A DNA stretch of 64,000 bases from Muribaculaceae bacterium Isolate-110 (HZI) (lineage in GTDB: Bacteria; Bacteroidota; Bacteroidia; Bacteroidales; Muribaculaceae), in assembly GCA_003762875.1 (NCBI GenBank), contig RIBL01000010.1, positions 49,973-113,972 on the forward strand. The letters run 5' to 3'. The stretch's first letter is position 1, and each line of letters opens with the position of its first letter. The position numbers and the translations under genes are program-made. This document shows positions 53,543 to 61,476 of this stretch, piece after piece. Under the pieces are notes generated by a model. The model made no database searches. It saw nothing but the letters and a program-made list of their open reading frames with translations, and was not told the origin of the DNA.

Positions 53543-54067
53543 TCAGTCATCATCCTCTTCGTCGCAAGAATATTTGAGCTGATTGAGCGGACGCAACACA
53601 TTGAGCAGTTTCTGACTCCAGTATGGTCCGAAATCATTGCTCACCGCTATGAGCGCGTCATTAATCTGCGACTCATGCGCGTCGCGCACGGCCGAGATAA
53701 AGTTGTAGAGCACCTGGAATATGTCACACAGCCCCTCGGCGATGCTTGCCGATACAGGAGTGTCGGAATATTTCATATCTTCCTCAAAAACCTCGAGATA
53801 CACATCATCGGCACCAAGAAGCGACTCGATGGACTCGCGGGCCGACTCATAATAGTCCTCTCCGAGATAACTGTCGATATATGGAGCATCCTCTTCCAGC
53901 GAAGGGGCGGGATTGAGGTCGGAGGCCACAATATAGAGACGCGGAAGCAGACGCAGCATCTCGGCCACAAACGCACGGCTGTCGGCCACCTGTGACGCCC
54001 CCTCGATAGCGGCGCAATATTCATTACTCAGGGCCACGAAGGCCAGCGAGTTAGGACTTAAAGACAT
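53543..54067 (-). CDS. DUF5063 family protein
   Basis: A 174-residue acidic, all-helical protein. It starts MSLSPNSLAFVALSNEYCAA and has the family-like motif YESARESIESLLG; it ends in a poly-acidic tail (CDEEDDD). I recognise it as a DUF5063-like protein common in Bacteroidales beside nadD; its function is unknown. The start at 54067 lies inside the end of nadD (17-base overlap), so the two genes are probably coupled. An upstream in-frame ATG at 54100 is possible. Confidence 0.7.
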   Translation of the reverse strand: MSLSPNSLAFVALSNEYCAAIEGASQVADSRAFVAEMLRLLPRLYIVASDLNPAPSLEEDAPYIDSYLGEDYYESARESIESLLGADDVYLEVFEEDMKYSDTPVSASIAEGLCDIFQVLYNFISAVRDAHESQINDALIAVSNDFGPYWSQKLLNVLRPLNQLKYSCDEEDDD

Positions 54068-54632
54068 AGAGATTGTTGTTTTTGATATATTCATACACAC
54101 CGGCAGGCAGGAAAAAGTTCATATCCTTGCCTCGCGCGATGGAGCTGCGTATAAACGAACTTGATATATCGGCCGTAGGAGCCTTGACCACTTCGACTCC
54201 GGCATCGAAAATAGTGCCGAGAGGATAGCCCGGGCGAGGATATACCACCACACCGAAATCGTCGATTATGCTCTGGGCATCCTTCCACTGTGAGAATATC
54301 TTCCAGTTGTCGGCCCCGATAATGAGTTTGAACGAGTGGCGCGGATAACGCTTGGCCAGATAACGCAGAGTGTTGACGGTGTAGGATGGACGCGGCATCG
54401 AAAGCTCGATGTCGCTCACCTTTATGCCTTCGGCTCCCTTAAGGGCTATGTCGAGCATGCGCAGACGCGTTACGTCGGGGATGAGCTCGGCCGAATTGGC
54501 CTTGAGCGGATTGAGTGGCGACAGCATCAGCCACACCTCGTCAAACCCCTCAAACTGTTTGAGATAGCTCGCCAGCATAAGGTGTCCGATATGTACGGGA
54601 TTGAACGACCCGCCGAGCACACCTATCTTCAT
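54051..54632 (-). CDS. nadD: Nicotinate-nucleotide adenylyltransferase
   Basis: NadD joins ATP and nicotinate mononucleotide to form deamido-NAD. The 193-residue protein has the nucleotidyltransferase motif GGSFNPVHIGHLMLA near the N-terminus, IIGADNWKIFSQWKD in the middle and ISSSFIRSSIARG near the end. Length is typical. It overlaps gmk by 4 bases upstream and the DUF5063 gene by 17 bases downstream, forming a gmk-nadD-DUF5063 chain. Confidence 0.96.
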   Translation of the reverse strand: MKIGVLGGSFNPVHIGHLMLASYLKQFEGFDEVWLMLSPLNPLKANSAELIPDVTRLRMLDIALKGAEGIKVSDIELSMPRPSYTVNTLRYLAKRYPRHSFKLIIGADNWKIFSQWKDAQSIIDDFGVVVYPRPGYPLGTIFDAGVEVVKAPTADISSSFIRSSIARGKDMNFFLPAGVYEYIKNNNLYVFKS

Positions 54633-55201
54633 CGTGATGTAAATTCTTTAAGGATGTCGGAGACATTGTCGATAGCCGTGGCGAGATCGTCGTTGATGAC
54701 CGTGTGGTCGAATTGCGGTGCAAATCCGATCTCAAACTCCGCGCGGTCCACCCTCTGGGCTATAGCCTCGGGTGTCTCGGTGCCGCGTCCCTCGAGACGC
54801 TGACGCAGAGCCTCGACCGAAGGAGGCTGGATAAAGACGCTCACAGCCTGGTCGGCATACATCCGTTTGACATTCACGCCGCCTTTCACGTCAATGTCGA
54901 GCACCACATTGTGGCCGGCATCGACTATGCGCTGAATCTCGCTCTTGAGCGTGCCGTAATATCGGCCGGGGTATACCTCCTCATATTCCACAAACTCGTC
55001 ACCATCAATGGCCCGGCGAAACTCTTCATCGCTAAGGAAATAATAGTTGACCCCGTGCTGTTCGCCCGCACGCGGCTGACGGTTGGTGGCCGAGACCGAA
55101 AACTGCATGTCTATCTCACCCCGCTCGAGCAATGCGTTGATTATCGTCGACTTGCCGCAACCCGAAGGGGCCGATATTATGATGATTTTACCTTTTGACA
55201 T
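54629..55201 (-). CDS. gmk: Guanylate kinase
   Basis: Gmk phosphorylates GMP to GDP. The 190-residue protein carries the P-loop SAPSGCGKST (residues 10-19), the GMP-binding FSVSATNRQPRAGE, GVNYYFLSDEEF and GRYYGTL, and the helix VLDIDVKGGVNVK. All are standard. It lies 49 bases after yicC, an arrangement also seen in other phyla. Confidence 0.97.
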   Translation of the reverse strand: MSKGKIIIISAPSGCGKSTIINALLERGEIDMQFSVSATNRQPRAGEQHGVNYYFLSDEEFRRAIDGDEFVEYEEVYPGRYYGTLKSEIQRIVDAGHNVVLDIDVKGGVNVKRMYADQAVSVFIQPPSVEALRQRLEGRGTETPEAIAQRVDRAEFEIGFAPQFDHTVINDDLATAIDNVSDILKEFTSR

Positions 55202-55250
55202 AAATTACCGTGTCGCAAAAAAAATCAGTTATCTGTGTATGCTTGAGTGG

Positions 55251-56126
55251 TTACAATACGTTGAGCACCTGCTCCTTGATCTGCTCCAGCTCATCCTTCA
55301 TCTGAACCACCAGACGCTGCATGTCGGAATGATTGCTCTTAGAGCCGAGCGTATTGATTTCACGCCCCATCTCCTGAGCAATAAATCCGAGCTTCTTGCC
55401 CTGCGCGCCTTCGGCGTTCATCGTATCAATAAAATAAGTCAGATGCTGGGCCAGACGCTGCTTTTCCTCGTTGATGTCAAACTTCTCGATATAGAAAAAC
55501 AGTTCCTGCTCCAGACGAGAGCGGTCATAGTCGAGTCCACTGAGTTTGGCGAGTCCTTCCTCCATGCGCGTCCTGACCTTGGCCGTGCGCTCGCCCTCAT
55601 AGAGCGGCACCTGGGCAAGCAGGTCGCCTATACGTTTGACTCTTAAAGTAAAAAACGCCTCAAGCCTCTCGCCCTCGGCACGACGGTGAGAGTTGAGAGC
55701 ATCAAGAGCGTCGCTCAAAGCCTCCATGGCGACTCCCACCTCTGTATCATCGGCATCAGTCTGTGACTCAATGTGCATCACATCGGGAAAACGCATGAGC
55801 ATACCAAACCAATCGGCCGGCTCTGCCACACCGAGTTGGGCGGCTGCCTCCTGTATCTGAGCCTTGTAGGCTTCCATCACAGGAATATTGAGCTTATGAT
55901 TGGCCTCGGCACCTTGCGACTCAATGGTAATGGTAAGATCTATTTTGCCGCGCACAAGTTTCTCCGCAACAAGATTACGCATCTCCAGTTCGTGCTGACG
56001 TAAAGCAGAAGGGATACGCACCGCTATATCGGCCTGCTTGGAATTAAGAGATTTAACTTCAACTGTGACTTTTTTCCCCGGAAATTCCTTGACCGCCTTT
56101 CCGAAACCTGTCATTGAGTGCAACAT
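55251..56126 (-). CDS. YicC/YloC-family endoribonuclease
   Basis: A 291-residue protein of the YicC family, whose E. coli and Bacillus members are endoribonucleases that act on small RNAs or mRNA. It begins MLHSMTGFGKAVKEFPGKKV, the fixed family start (SMTGFG), with VEVKSLNSKQADIAVRIPS. The C-terminal DUF1732 domain (~205-291) includes the strongly conserved EMGREINTLGSKSNHSDMQRLVVQMKDELEQIKEQV. It leads the run yicC-gmk-nadD-DUF5063. Confidence 0.94.
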   Translation of the reverse strand: MLHSMTGFGKAVKEFPGKKVTVEVKSLNSKQADIAVRIPSALRQHELEMRNLVAEKLVRGKIDLTITIESQGAEANHKLNIPVMEAYKAQIQEAAAQLGVAEPADWFGMLMRFPDVMHIESQTDADDTEVGVAMEALSDALDALNSHRRAEGERLEAFFTLRVKRIGDLLAQVPLYEGERTAKVRTRMEEGLAKLSGLDYDRSRLEQELFFYIEKFDINEEKQRLAQHLTYFIDTMNAEGAQGKKLGFIAQEMGREINTLGSKSNHSDMQRLVVQMKDELEQIKEQVLNVL

Positions 56127-56250
56127 ATGTTTTCCGATTTAATATGGAGTAGATTATTATACAAAATTACAAAAGATAGATTAAAAATCAGAAAGATATA
56201 TAAGAAAAAAGTAATAGAGCGAAATTTTTTTCAACAAAAGTGTCAAAACA

Positions 56251-56282
56251 TTTGCAAGGTTCAATAAAAATATCTACCTTTG
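56251..56282 (+). promoter_or_regulatory. Promoter of tRNA-Ser
   Basis: TTTG (56251-56254), exactly 20 bases, TACCTTTG (56275-56282), 16 bases before the tRNA. Confidence 0.88.
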
Positions 56283-56298
56283 CACCTGCAAACATCAA

Positions 56299-56383
56299 GG
56301 AGAGATGGCAGAGTGGTCGATTGCGGCGGTCTTGAAAACCGTTGAGGGTCACACCTCCGGGGGTTCGAATCCCTCTCTCTCCG
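56299..56383 (+). tRNA. tRNA-Ser (anticodon TGA), likely integration site of the conjugative element
   Basis: Acceptor strands GGAGAGA (56299-56305) and TCTCTCC (56376-56382), discriminator G. The anticodon stem with loop CTTGAAA gives TGA. A long variable arm (class II) and T-loop GTTCGAATC are present, no CCA encoded. The conjugative transposon begins after it, so its 3' end is the likely attachment site; the second copy of the direct repeat would lie outside the window. Confidence 0.95.
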
Positions 56384-56422
56384 CTGAACTAACCGGACAA
56401 TACCGGACAGTAAGCAGACAAA

Positions 56423-56456
56423 TCCCACAAATTCAATGATTTGTGGGACTTTTTTT
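56423..56456 (+). terminator. Intrinsic terminator after tRNA-Ser
   Basis: TCCCACAAAT (56423-56432) pairs with ATTTGTGGGA (56439-56448), then seven T. Whether it belongs to the chromosome or to the element's edge cannot be told. Confidence 0.88.
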
Positions 56457-56522
56457 ATCCCCTTGTGTCTGCCTTAAAGTACACCTTTTCGCCCCTAAAA
56501 GACAAAGTTCGTAACCTAACTC

Positions 56523-56556
56523 GTACCCCCGACAAACAAAAACGGAAAGGGGGTAC
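56523..56556. repeat. Inverted repeat near the element end
   Basis: GTACCCCC (56523-56530) and GGGGGTAC (56549-56556), perfect 8-base arms, 18-base loop, 100 bases before the integrase gene. It may be an integrase or excisionase binding region. Confidence 0.6.
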
Positions 56557-56656
56557 AGATTGTCCGAAATTGGCGAAGTCCTGTCGCTATTTGGCTTGCC
56601 TGCATAGAACTCATTTTTAGAGAATTACAATAGTTTTGCAACTTAAAAAGTGAGTT

Positions 56657-57892
56657 ATGAAATCGACATTCAACATCTGCTTTTACGCAAAGAAAGACAA
56701 GCAAAAAGCCAACGGTGCGTACCCCCTTTTCGCCCGTATTACAGTGGACGGCGTGGCGAGCCGTTTTAACACCAAGCTGGACGTGCTGCCCTCTATTTGG
56801 GACGGCAAAATGGGCAAGGCTACTGGACGTACTTCGGAAGCCAGCCGCATAAACCGTATGCTGGATGATATAAACGCATCACTGAATACCATTTATCACG
56901 AAATGCAGCGGCGTGACAACTACGTGACCGCTGAGAAAGTGAAGAACGAGTTTTTAGGTCATAGTGAGAGCCACGAAACAATCCTTACCCTGTTCCAAAA
57001 GCACAATGACGATGTGAAGCAGTTGGTCGGCATATCCAAGACGATAGCGACCTACCGTAAGTATGAAGTCACCCGCCGCCACCTTGCCGAGTTCATTCAA
57101 AGCAAGTACAACGTATCGGACATATCCATTAAGGAGATTACCCCGATGTTCATTACCGATTTTGAGTTATACTTGCGTACTGCTTGCAAGTGTGGTTATA
57201 ACACCACCGCCAAGTTCATGCAGTTTTTCAAGCGTATCATCATCATTGCCCGCAACAATGGCATACTGGTGAACGACCCTTTCGCCAATTACAAAATCCG
57301 GCTGGAGAAAGTGGACAGGGGGTATCTGACAGAGGACGAGATTAAAATCATCCTCAAAAAGAAAATGGTTTCCGAGCGGCTGGAACACGTCAGGGACTTG
57401 TTCATCTTTGCCTGCTTCACCGGGCTTGCCTATATAGATGTAGCCGGGCTTACGCAAGACAACATTCGCAAATCTTTTGACGGCAACCTTTGGATAATGA
57501 CAAAGCGGCAAAAGACGAATACGGATGTTAATGTTCCTCTGCTGGATATTCCCAAGATGATTTTGAAGAAGTACAAGGGCAAGTTGCCGGACGGCAAGAT
57601 ACTTCCCGTAATCAGCAATCAGAAGCTAAACGCCTACTTGAAAGAGATTGCCGATATATGCGGTATTAAAAAGAACCTGACATTCCACCTTGCCCGGCAC
57701 ACGTTCGCCACGACCACCACGCTGTCAAAGGGCGTACCCATTGAAACGGTGTCCAAGATGCTGGGACACACAAACATAGAAACCACGCAAATTTACGCCC
57801 GCATCACCAACAGCAAGATAGGCAGCGATATGCAGGGGCTTGACAAGAAGTTTGTCGGCATCGAGAAGATTTACAAGGAAGTCGCCATGTAA
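56657..57892 (+). CDS. Tyrosine recombinase (conjugative transposon integrase)
   Basis: A 411-residue integrase that moves the element in and out of the chromosome. The N-terminal arm-binding domain starts MKSTFNICFYAKKDKQKANG (~1-90), then a SAM-like core-binding domain (~105-210), then the catalytic domain. Catalytic residues: HLARH (His344, Arg347), LGHTNIETT (His371) and Tyr380 in TQIYARI. The first conserved Arg (FTGLR in most family members) is replaced by Ala258 in FTGLAYID, a feature shared with IntDOT-type integrases. A -7-like TAGTTTTG lies at 56631-56638. It sits next to tRNA-Ser. Confidence 0.93.
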   Translation: MKSTFNICFYAKKDKQKANGAYPLFARITVDGVASRFNTKLDVLPSIWDGKMGKATGRTSEASRINRMLDDINASLNTIYHEMQRRDNYVTAEKVKNEFLGHSESHETILTLFQKHNDDVKQLVGISKTIATYRKYEVTRRHLAEFIQSKYNVSDISIKEITPMFITDFELYLRTACKCGYNTTAKFMQFFKRIIIIARNNGILVNDPFANYKIRLEKVDRGYLTEDEIKIILKKKMVSERLEHVRDLFIFACFTGLAYIDVAGLTQDNIRKSFDGNLWIMTKRQKTNTDVNVPLLDIPKMILKKYKGKLPDGKILPVISNQKLNAYLKEIADICGIKKNLTFHLARHTFATTTTLSKGVPIETVSKMLGHTNIETTQIYARITNSKIGSDMQGLDKKFVGIEKIYKEVAM

Positions 57893-57976
57893 TCTTGATT
57901 ATTGGGAACTGGTCACAATTTGTGACCAGTCCTTACTATTATTCCAACATTGCTAAATCTCCTAAAATATACGATT

Positions 57977-58507
57977 ATGGATTTGCAGATTATCCAAAAC
58001 AAGATTTTTGAGGTCAGAGGTTGCCGGGTGATGCTCGATTATCATTTGGCAGAACTCTACCAAGTGGAAACACGAGCCTTGAAGCAGGCGGTCAAGCGCA
58101 ATATCGAGCGTTTTCCGGGTGATTTTATGTTTGTACTCACCCAAGAGGAAGCTAACTTGCTGTTATCCATAGGGGTATCACAAAATGTGATACCCCCTGA
58201 TTACAACTTCGGCATTGCTATGCCTATGGCTTTCACCGAGCAGGGCGTAGCCATGCTTTCTTCGGTTCTCCGCTCCAAAGTAGCCATAGAAGTAAACATT
58301 TCAATCATGCGGGCTTTTGTCCTCATGCGCCAAATGGCAATCGGTTACGAGGAACTGTCAAGGCGCATCGAGGAACTGGAGGTAAGCACCGATACGCAGT
58401 TCAACGAACTGTACCAAGCCCTTACCCAGTTTCTAAGCCAGTCGAAACAACAGAAAGAACGCCGTCCGGTAGGTTTCGTTACCTATAACCGTGACAAAAA
58501 CGAATAG
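57977..58507 (+). CDS. ORF6N domain protein (KilA-N-like regulator)
   Basis: A 176-residue DNA-binding protein of the ORF6N family, found on phages and conjugative elements of Bacteroidetes. It begins MDLQIIQNKIFEVRGCRVMLDYHLAELYQVETRALKQ... with the conserved VKRNIERFPGDFMF and TEQGVAMLSSVLRS, and has a helical C-terminus. The role is not known, probably regulation of the element. The start at 57977 is fixed by the family N-terminus. It follows the integrase by 84 bases. Confidence 0.88.
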   Translation: MDLQIIQNKIFEVRGCRVMLDYHLAELYQVETRALKQAVKRNIERFPGDFMFVLTQEEANLLLSIGVSQNVIPPDYNFGIAMPMAFTEQGVAMLSSVLRSKVAIEVNISIMRAFVLMRQMAIGYEELSRRIEELEVSTDTQFNELYQALTQFLSQSKQQKERRPVGFVTYNRDKNE

Positions 58508-59139
58508 GTAACGATTTCGGTAACGAAATTCCGCCTAACAAACTATATCCCAATAAAGTACATTCTTCCACCTTGCGGGCAGTCCACCGACTACCCGCAT
58601 TTTTATATCCTTTTCCAACTGGCACATTCCCCGAAACGCCAGCCGTGCGTGGCATGGCTGACTGTATTTCGTGAAAAGAGCCGTTGGAAACCCGCACAAG
58701 CGTATTGCAAGCAAGCTCACAACACCCTTGCCTTTCCCGCCCGCATGGAGTGTTCCCTAAAAGATGAAAGAGAACAGGCACTTTTCCCGGTTTCCCTATC
58801 TGTAAATCTTCCTCTTACGCAGTCCCCCAGCCGGGACAGTCGTTTTAATCATTTCAATAGGCAAAGGTAGTTACGTGTTCTTCACGATTTTGCAAGGTCG
58901 AGCCGTTCCGGTTTGGCGAAAAAATCTTCCCTGCCTTGCGAGGTATTTTTTGCCCAAAACCTTGCAAACTCTAAACACTACCCTTTTACGCCTATGTGAA
59001 ACGAAAACGACCGACCCGACCGGAAGACGCATAAAAAAAAAGTCGGATTTACGGGAAACAGGAAAAAAGTTCAGTGAAACTTCAACTCCCTCACCTCTCA
59101 AATCCGCATAAAATTAAAAACTTAAAAAATTACAGCAAT
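58508..59139. other. Long non-coding stretch before ardA
   Basis: About 630 bases without a convincing gene; the open frames in it have no coherent composition. On the minus strand TACCTTTG (58870-58863) preceded by TTGC 22 bases upstream could be a promoter firing toward 58500, which would give an untranslated or antisense RNA. A pyrimidine-rich part and an AT-rich leader (59105-59139) precede ardA. Confidence 0.4.
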
Positions 59140-59673
59140 ATGGAAGCAAAGGTATTATCGGAAGCAAAAGTTTATGTAGGCACTTATGCCAAGTACAACA
59201 ACGGTTCATTGTCCGGCGCATGGCTCGACCTTTCGGACTATTCGGACAAGGAAGAATTTTATGAAGCCTGCCGGGAGCTGCACAAGGACGAGGAAGATGC
59301 GGAATACATGTTTCAGGACTGGGAGAACGTGCCGGAGGGCTTAATCGGCGAAAGCTGGATTTCTGAAAACTTCTTTGCCCTGCGTGATGCGGTGGAGGAT
59401 TTGAGCGACACCGAGCAGGAAGCCTTTTTCGTGTGGTGCAACTATAAAAGCCATGATTTGGGCGAGGAAGATGCGGACGACCTTGTACGGGATTTCCGGG
59501 ATGAATATCAAGGGGAATATGACGATGAAGAAGATTTCGCCTATGAAATTGTAGAGGAATGTTACGACCTGCCGGAGTTCGCAAAGACCTATTTCGATTA
59601 CAAACAGTTTGCCCGTGACCTGTTCATGTGCGATTACTGGTTTGATGACGGCTTTGTGTTCCGTGCGGCATAA
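59140..59673 (+). CDS. ardA: ArdA antirestriction protein
   Basis: ArdA is a very acidic DNA mimic that blocks type I restriction enzymes when the element enters a new host. The 177-residue protein starts MEAKVLSEAKVYVGTYAKYN and contains GAWLDLSDYSDKEEFYEACRELH, then runs of Asp and Glu (DLGEEDADDLVRDFRDEYQG). Its charge, length and order match the family. The start at 59140 is chosen over an earlier ATG at 59074. Confidence 0.93.
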   Translation: MEAKVLSEAKVYVGTYAKYNNGSLSGAWLDLSDYSDKEEFYEACRELHKDEEDAEYMFQDWENVPEGLIGESWISENFFALRDAVEDLSDTEQEAFFVWCNYKSHDLGEEDADDLVRDFRDEYQGEYDDEEDFAYEIVEECYDLPEFAKTYFDYKQFARDLFMCDYWFDDGFVFRAA

Positions 59674-59750
59674 CAACCAATCCGGGCGGGGTGTCAAAGC
59701 CCTGCCCGCTTAAAACAACCAAGTTTATAACCATAAAAAAATAAGACATC

Positions 59751-59972
59751 ATGCAGTCACTTAACAAAAACGGGGTAAGCATCACCCAAACACCGGGAGA
59801 AGAAAAGTTCGTGAAATGCCGTTTGGGGGCTTTCAGGGGACAAATTTATTATCAATATGACTACCGCCACACGGACGGCGAACTTTTCAGCACGGTAGCC
59901 AAAACGCTGGACGAGTGCCGCCGCAGGCGTGACGAATGGGTAGCGAAGAAGAACGGAGTAATAAACAAGTAA
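59751..59972 (+). CDS. DUF3873 family protein
   Basis: A 73-residue protein (MQSLNKNGVSITQTPGEEK, ending RRRRDEWVAKKNGVINK) of the DUF3873 type, which I recall from Bacteroides conjugative transposons beside ardA. Function unknown. The centre has an aromatic-rich beta stretch (GQIYYQYDYRH). Confidence 0.82.
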   Translation: MQSLNKNGVSITQTPGEEKFVKCRLGAFRGQIYYQYDYRHTDGELFSTVAKTLDECRRRRDEWVAKKNGVINK

Positions 59973-59983
59973 ATTTTAGGGAC

Positions 59984-60466
59984 ATGAAAACGACAGAAGT
60001 AAACAAGGAGCTTATCGGCAGGCGTTGCGAGTGCATTTTTACGGGCTTAATGGTAACGGGCGTTATCGAGGACATCCAAGACGACCAGCATTCCATAGCG
60101 GTCAAAGTCCGTTTCGACCACCCGCACCAGTGGGGCGATGATTTGTATAATGATGTGTGGGCGTGGGGGCGCAAAACTGACGAGTTCGGCACGTTGCATC
60201 ATTTGCAACTGTTGGAGGACAAACCGGACTTTCAGATAATGACGGTAGTTTTCGGCGAGCCAATCAGCCGGATAGACCGCAGTGTTTTTGCAGATGTGGA
60301 AACGTGGGGCGTCTGTTCCCTGCAAGGCTGGGTAAACAGCTATGAAAGTGTCCGGTTTGTAGCCATAGACGACCATACGGCAATCATCACGGGCGAATAT
60401 AACATGGAGCAGGTAAAGGTGTGGTTAGAGAAATACACGTCCATAAAGAGCCTTAAAACCAGTTGA
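59984..60466 (+). CDS. Conjugative-element protein of unknown function
   Basis: A 160-residue protein starting MKTTEVNKELIGRRCECIFTG. The first ~75 residues look like a small beta-barrel (TGLMVTGVIEDIQDDQHSIAV), the rest is mixed. I recall similar genes next to ardA and DUF3873 in Bacteroides elements, but no named family. The start at 59984 follows the DUF3873 stop by 11 bases. Confidence 0.7.
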   Translation: MKTTEVNKELIGRRCECIFTGLMVTGVIEDIQDDQHSIAVKVRFDHPHQWGDDLYNDVWAWGRKTDEFGTLHHLQLLEDKPDFQIMTVVFGEPISRIDRSVFADVETWGVCSLQGWVNSYESVRFVAIDDHTAIITGEYNMEQVKVWLEKYTSIKSLKTS

Positions 60467-60474
60467 TAGAGGAC

Positions 60475-60595
60475 GGCGGCTGCTTGCCGCCGTTACTTTC
60501 TTCCGTGAGCCTGCCAGCGGGTGAAGAAAGTAACAAAGAAGCCTTTCGTTTTCCCTATCATGGAAACAGCCCGCCGATGCTTCCCGGCGGGCTGT
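60475..60595. repeat. Three hairpins between convergent element genes
   Basis: GGCGGC/GCCGCC (60475-60491), GTTACTTTCTTC (60492-60503)/GAAGAAAGTAAC (60523-60534), and ACAGCCCGCCG (60566-60576)/CGGCGGGCTGT (60585-60595). They lie between the convergent 59984 and 60670 genes and probably end transcription from both sides. Confidence 0.75.
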
Positions 60596-60669
60596 CTGCC
60601 CGATATTTACGCTTTGCGTATCATTCCATACCCGGTTTCCCAAGAGGATGATAAAAACGGATGTCGCAA

Positions 60670-60990
60670 CTATAAATCCTCATAGTGAATAAATTTTACC
60701 CCAAGTATGCACACGGTTTCTTCTTCCTCGATGTCATATTTCCATGTCCGTTTATTGACAAGCATTTCCGTGTCGCAATCGAACCATACCATTACGGGCG
60801 CATCATCTTCTTCGTCCGCCCATTTGAAAACCTGATTGGACGGCGTTTTCCATAATTCAGCACTGTCACGTTCGGAAATACAGTCCTTGTCCACAATGAT
60901 GATGTCACCTACTGCCGGAACTGTATCTGTTTCCAACGTGGTTTCTATGTACCACGAGATACCTTCTATATCCAATTCTATTTTTACCAT
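60670..60990 (-). CDS. Conjugative-element protein of unknown function
   Basis: A 106-residue acidic protein (MVKIELDIEGISWYIETTLE), beta-rich, with CDTEMLV and ILGVKFIHYEDL. It is the last gene of the leftward tra run and follows traQ by 12 bases. No family is recognised. Confidence 0.65.
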   Translation of the reverse strand: MVKIELDIEGISWYIETTLETDTVPAVGDIIIVDKDCISERDSAELWKTPSNQVFKWADEEDDAPVMVWFDCDTEMLVNKRTWKYDIEEEETVCILGVKFIHYEDL

Positions 60991-61002
60991 GTCGTTTTAT
61001 TA

Positions 61003-61455
61003 TTAGGGGGTTATTGTTTCCGTTCCTTCTTCGCTGTTGTCATTATTAAATGATAGTGTAAGTTGCTGCATCTGCCCGAAGCTGTCGATGATATAAATAT
61101 CAATCGTCTGCTGGTCTGTCGATGCCGAGGTGTAGTAGAGCCGGAATGTTTCTTTCTCCAGCGGGTAAAAGTCATTGGGCAGGAACACCGTGCCGTTATC
61201 CATTTCCAGCTTCCCTTTGCCGTCCGGCTGGAAGTACCTTATCTGATAGGTAGTCGGCTGGTAGTAGCCGCCACGCACCAGTTGGCAACGTATTTCGGCG
61301 GTTTCCCCGACTTTCAGCCTTTTGGGTACTGGCAGCGTTTCAATGCTGAACGGGTACGCCTGCTGAATATCCAAGTTGTCATTACAGGCGGTGACAAGTA
61401 CAAGGGCGGCCACGATGCAGCAGCCCATGATGATTTTATACATTACATTCTTCAT
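61003..61455 (-). CDS. traQ: TraQ / DUF3872-type conjugation protein
   Basis: A 150-residue exported lipoprotein (signal peptide ending VLVTAC). The mature domain (FSIETLPVPKRLKVGETAEIRCQL ... YQIRYFQPDGKG ...) is an immunoglobulin-like beta-sandwich as in DUF3872. In CTnDOT-type elements this is TraQ, the last tra gene. The start MKNVMYK at 61455 is preferred to MYMKN at 61461. A methyltransferase gene precedes it by 21 bases. Confidence 0.85.
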   Translation of the reverse strand: MKNVMYKIIMGCCIVAALVLVTACNDNLDIQQAYPFSIETLPVPKRLKVGETAEIRCQLVRGGYYQPTTYQIRYFQPDGKGKLEMDNGTVFLPNDFYPLEKETFRLYYTSASTDQQTIDIYIIDSFGQMQQLTLSFNNDNSEEGTETITP

Positions 61456-61476
61456 ATACATTATATATAGGGGTTA

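Noticed and set aside
53669..53995. Plus-strand frame antisense to the DUF5063 gene
   Set aside because: Shadow frame; the minus-strand protein has coherent acidic helical composition and operon context.
58479..58781. Minus-strand 100-residue frame in the conjugative element
   Set aside because: No domain, odd composition and overlap with the ORF6N gene end; treated as non-coding.
60425..60651. Small frames in the hairpin region between element genes
   Set aside because: They are made of the three hairpins' arms and have no protein-like composition.
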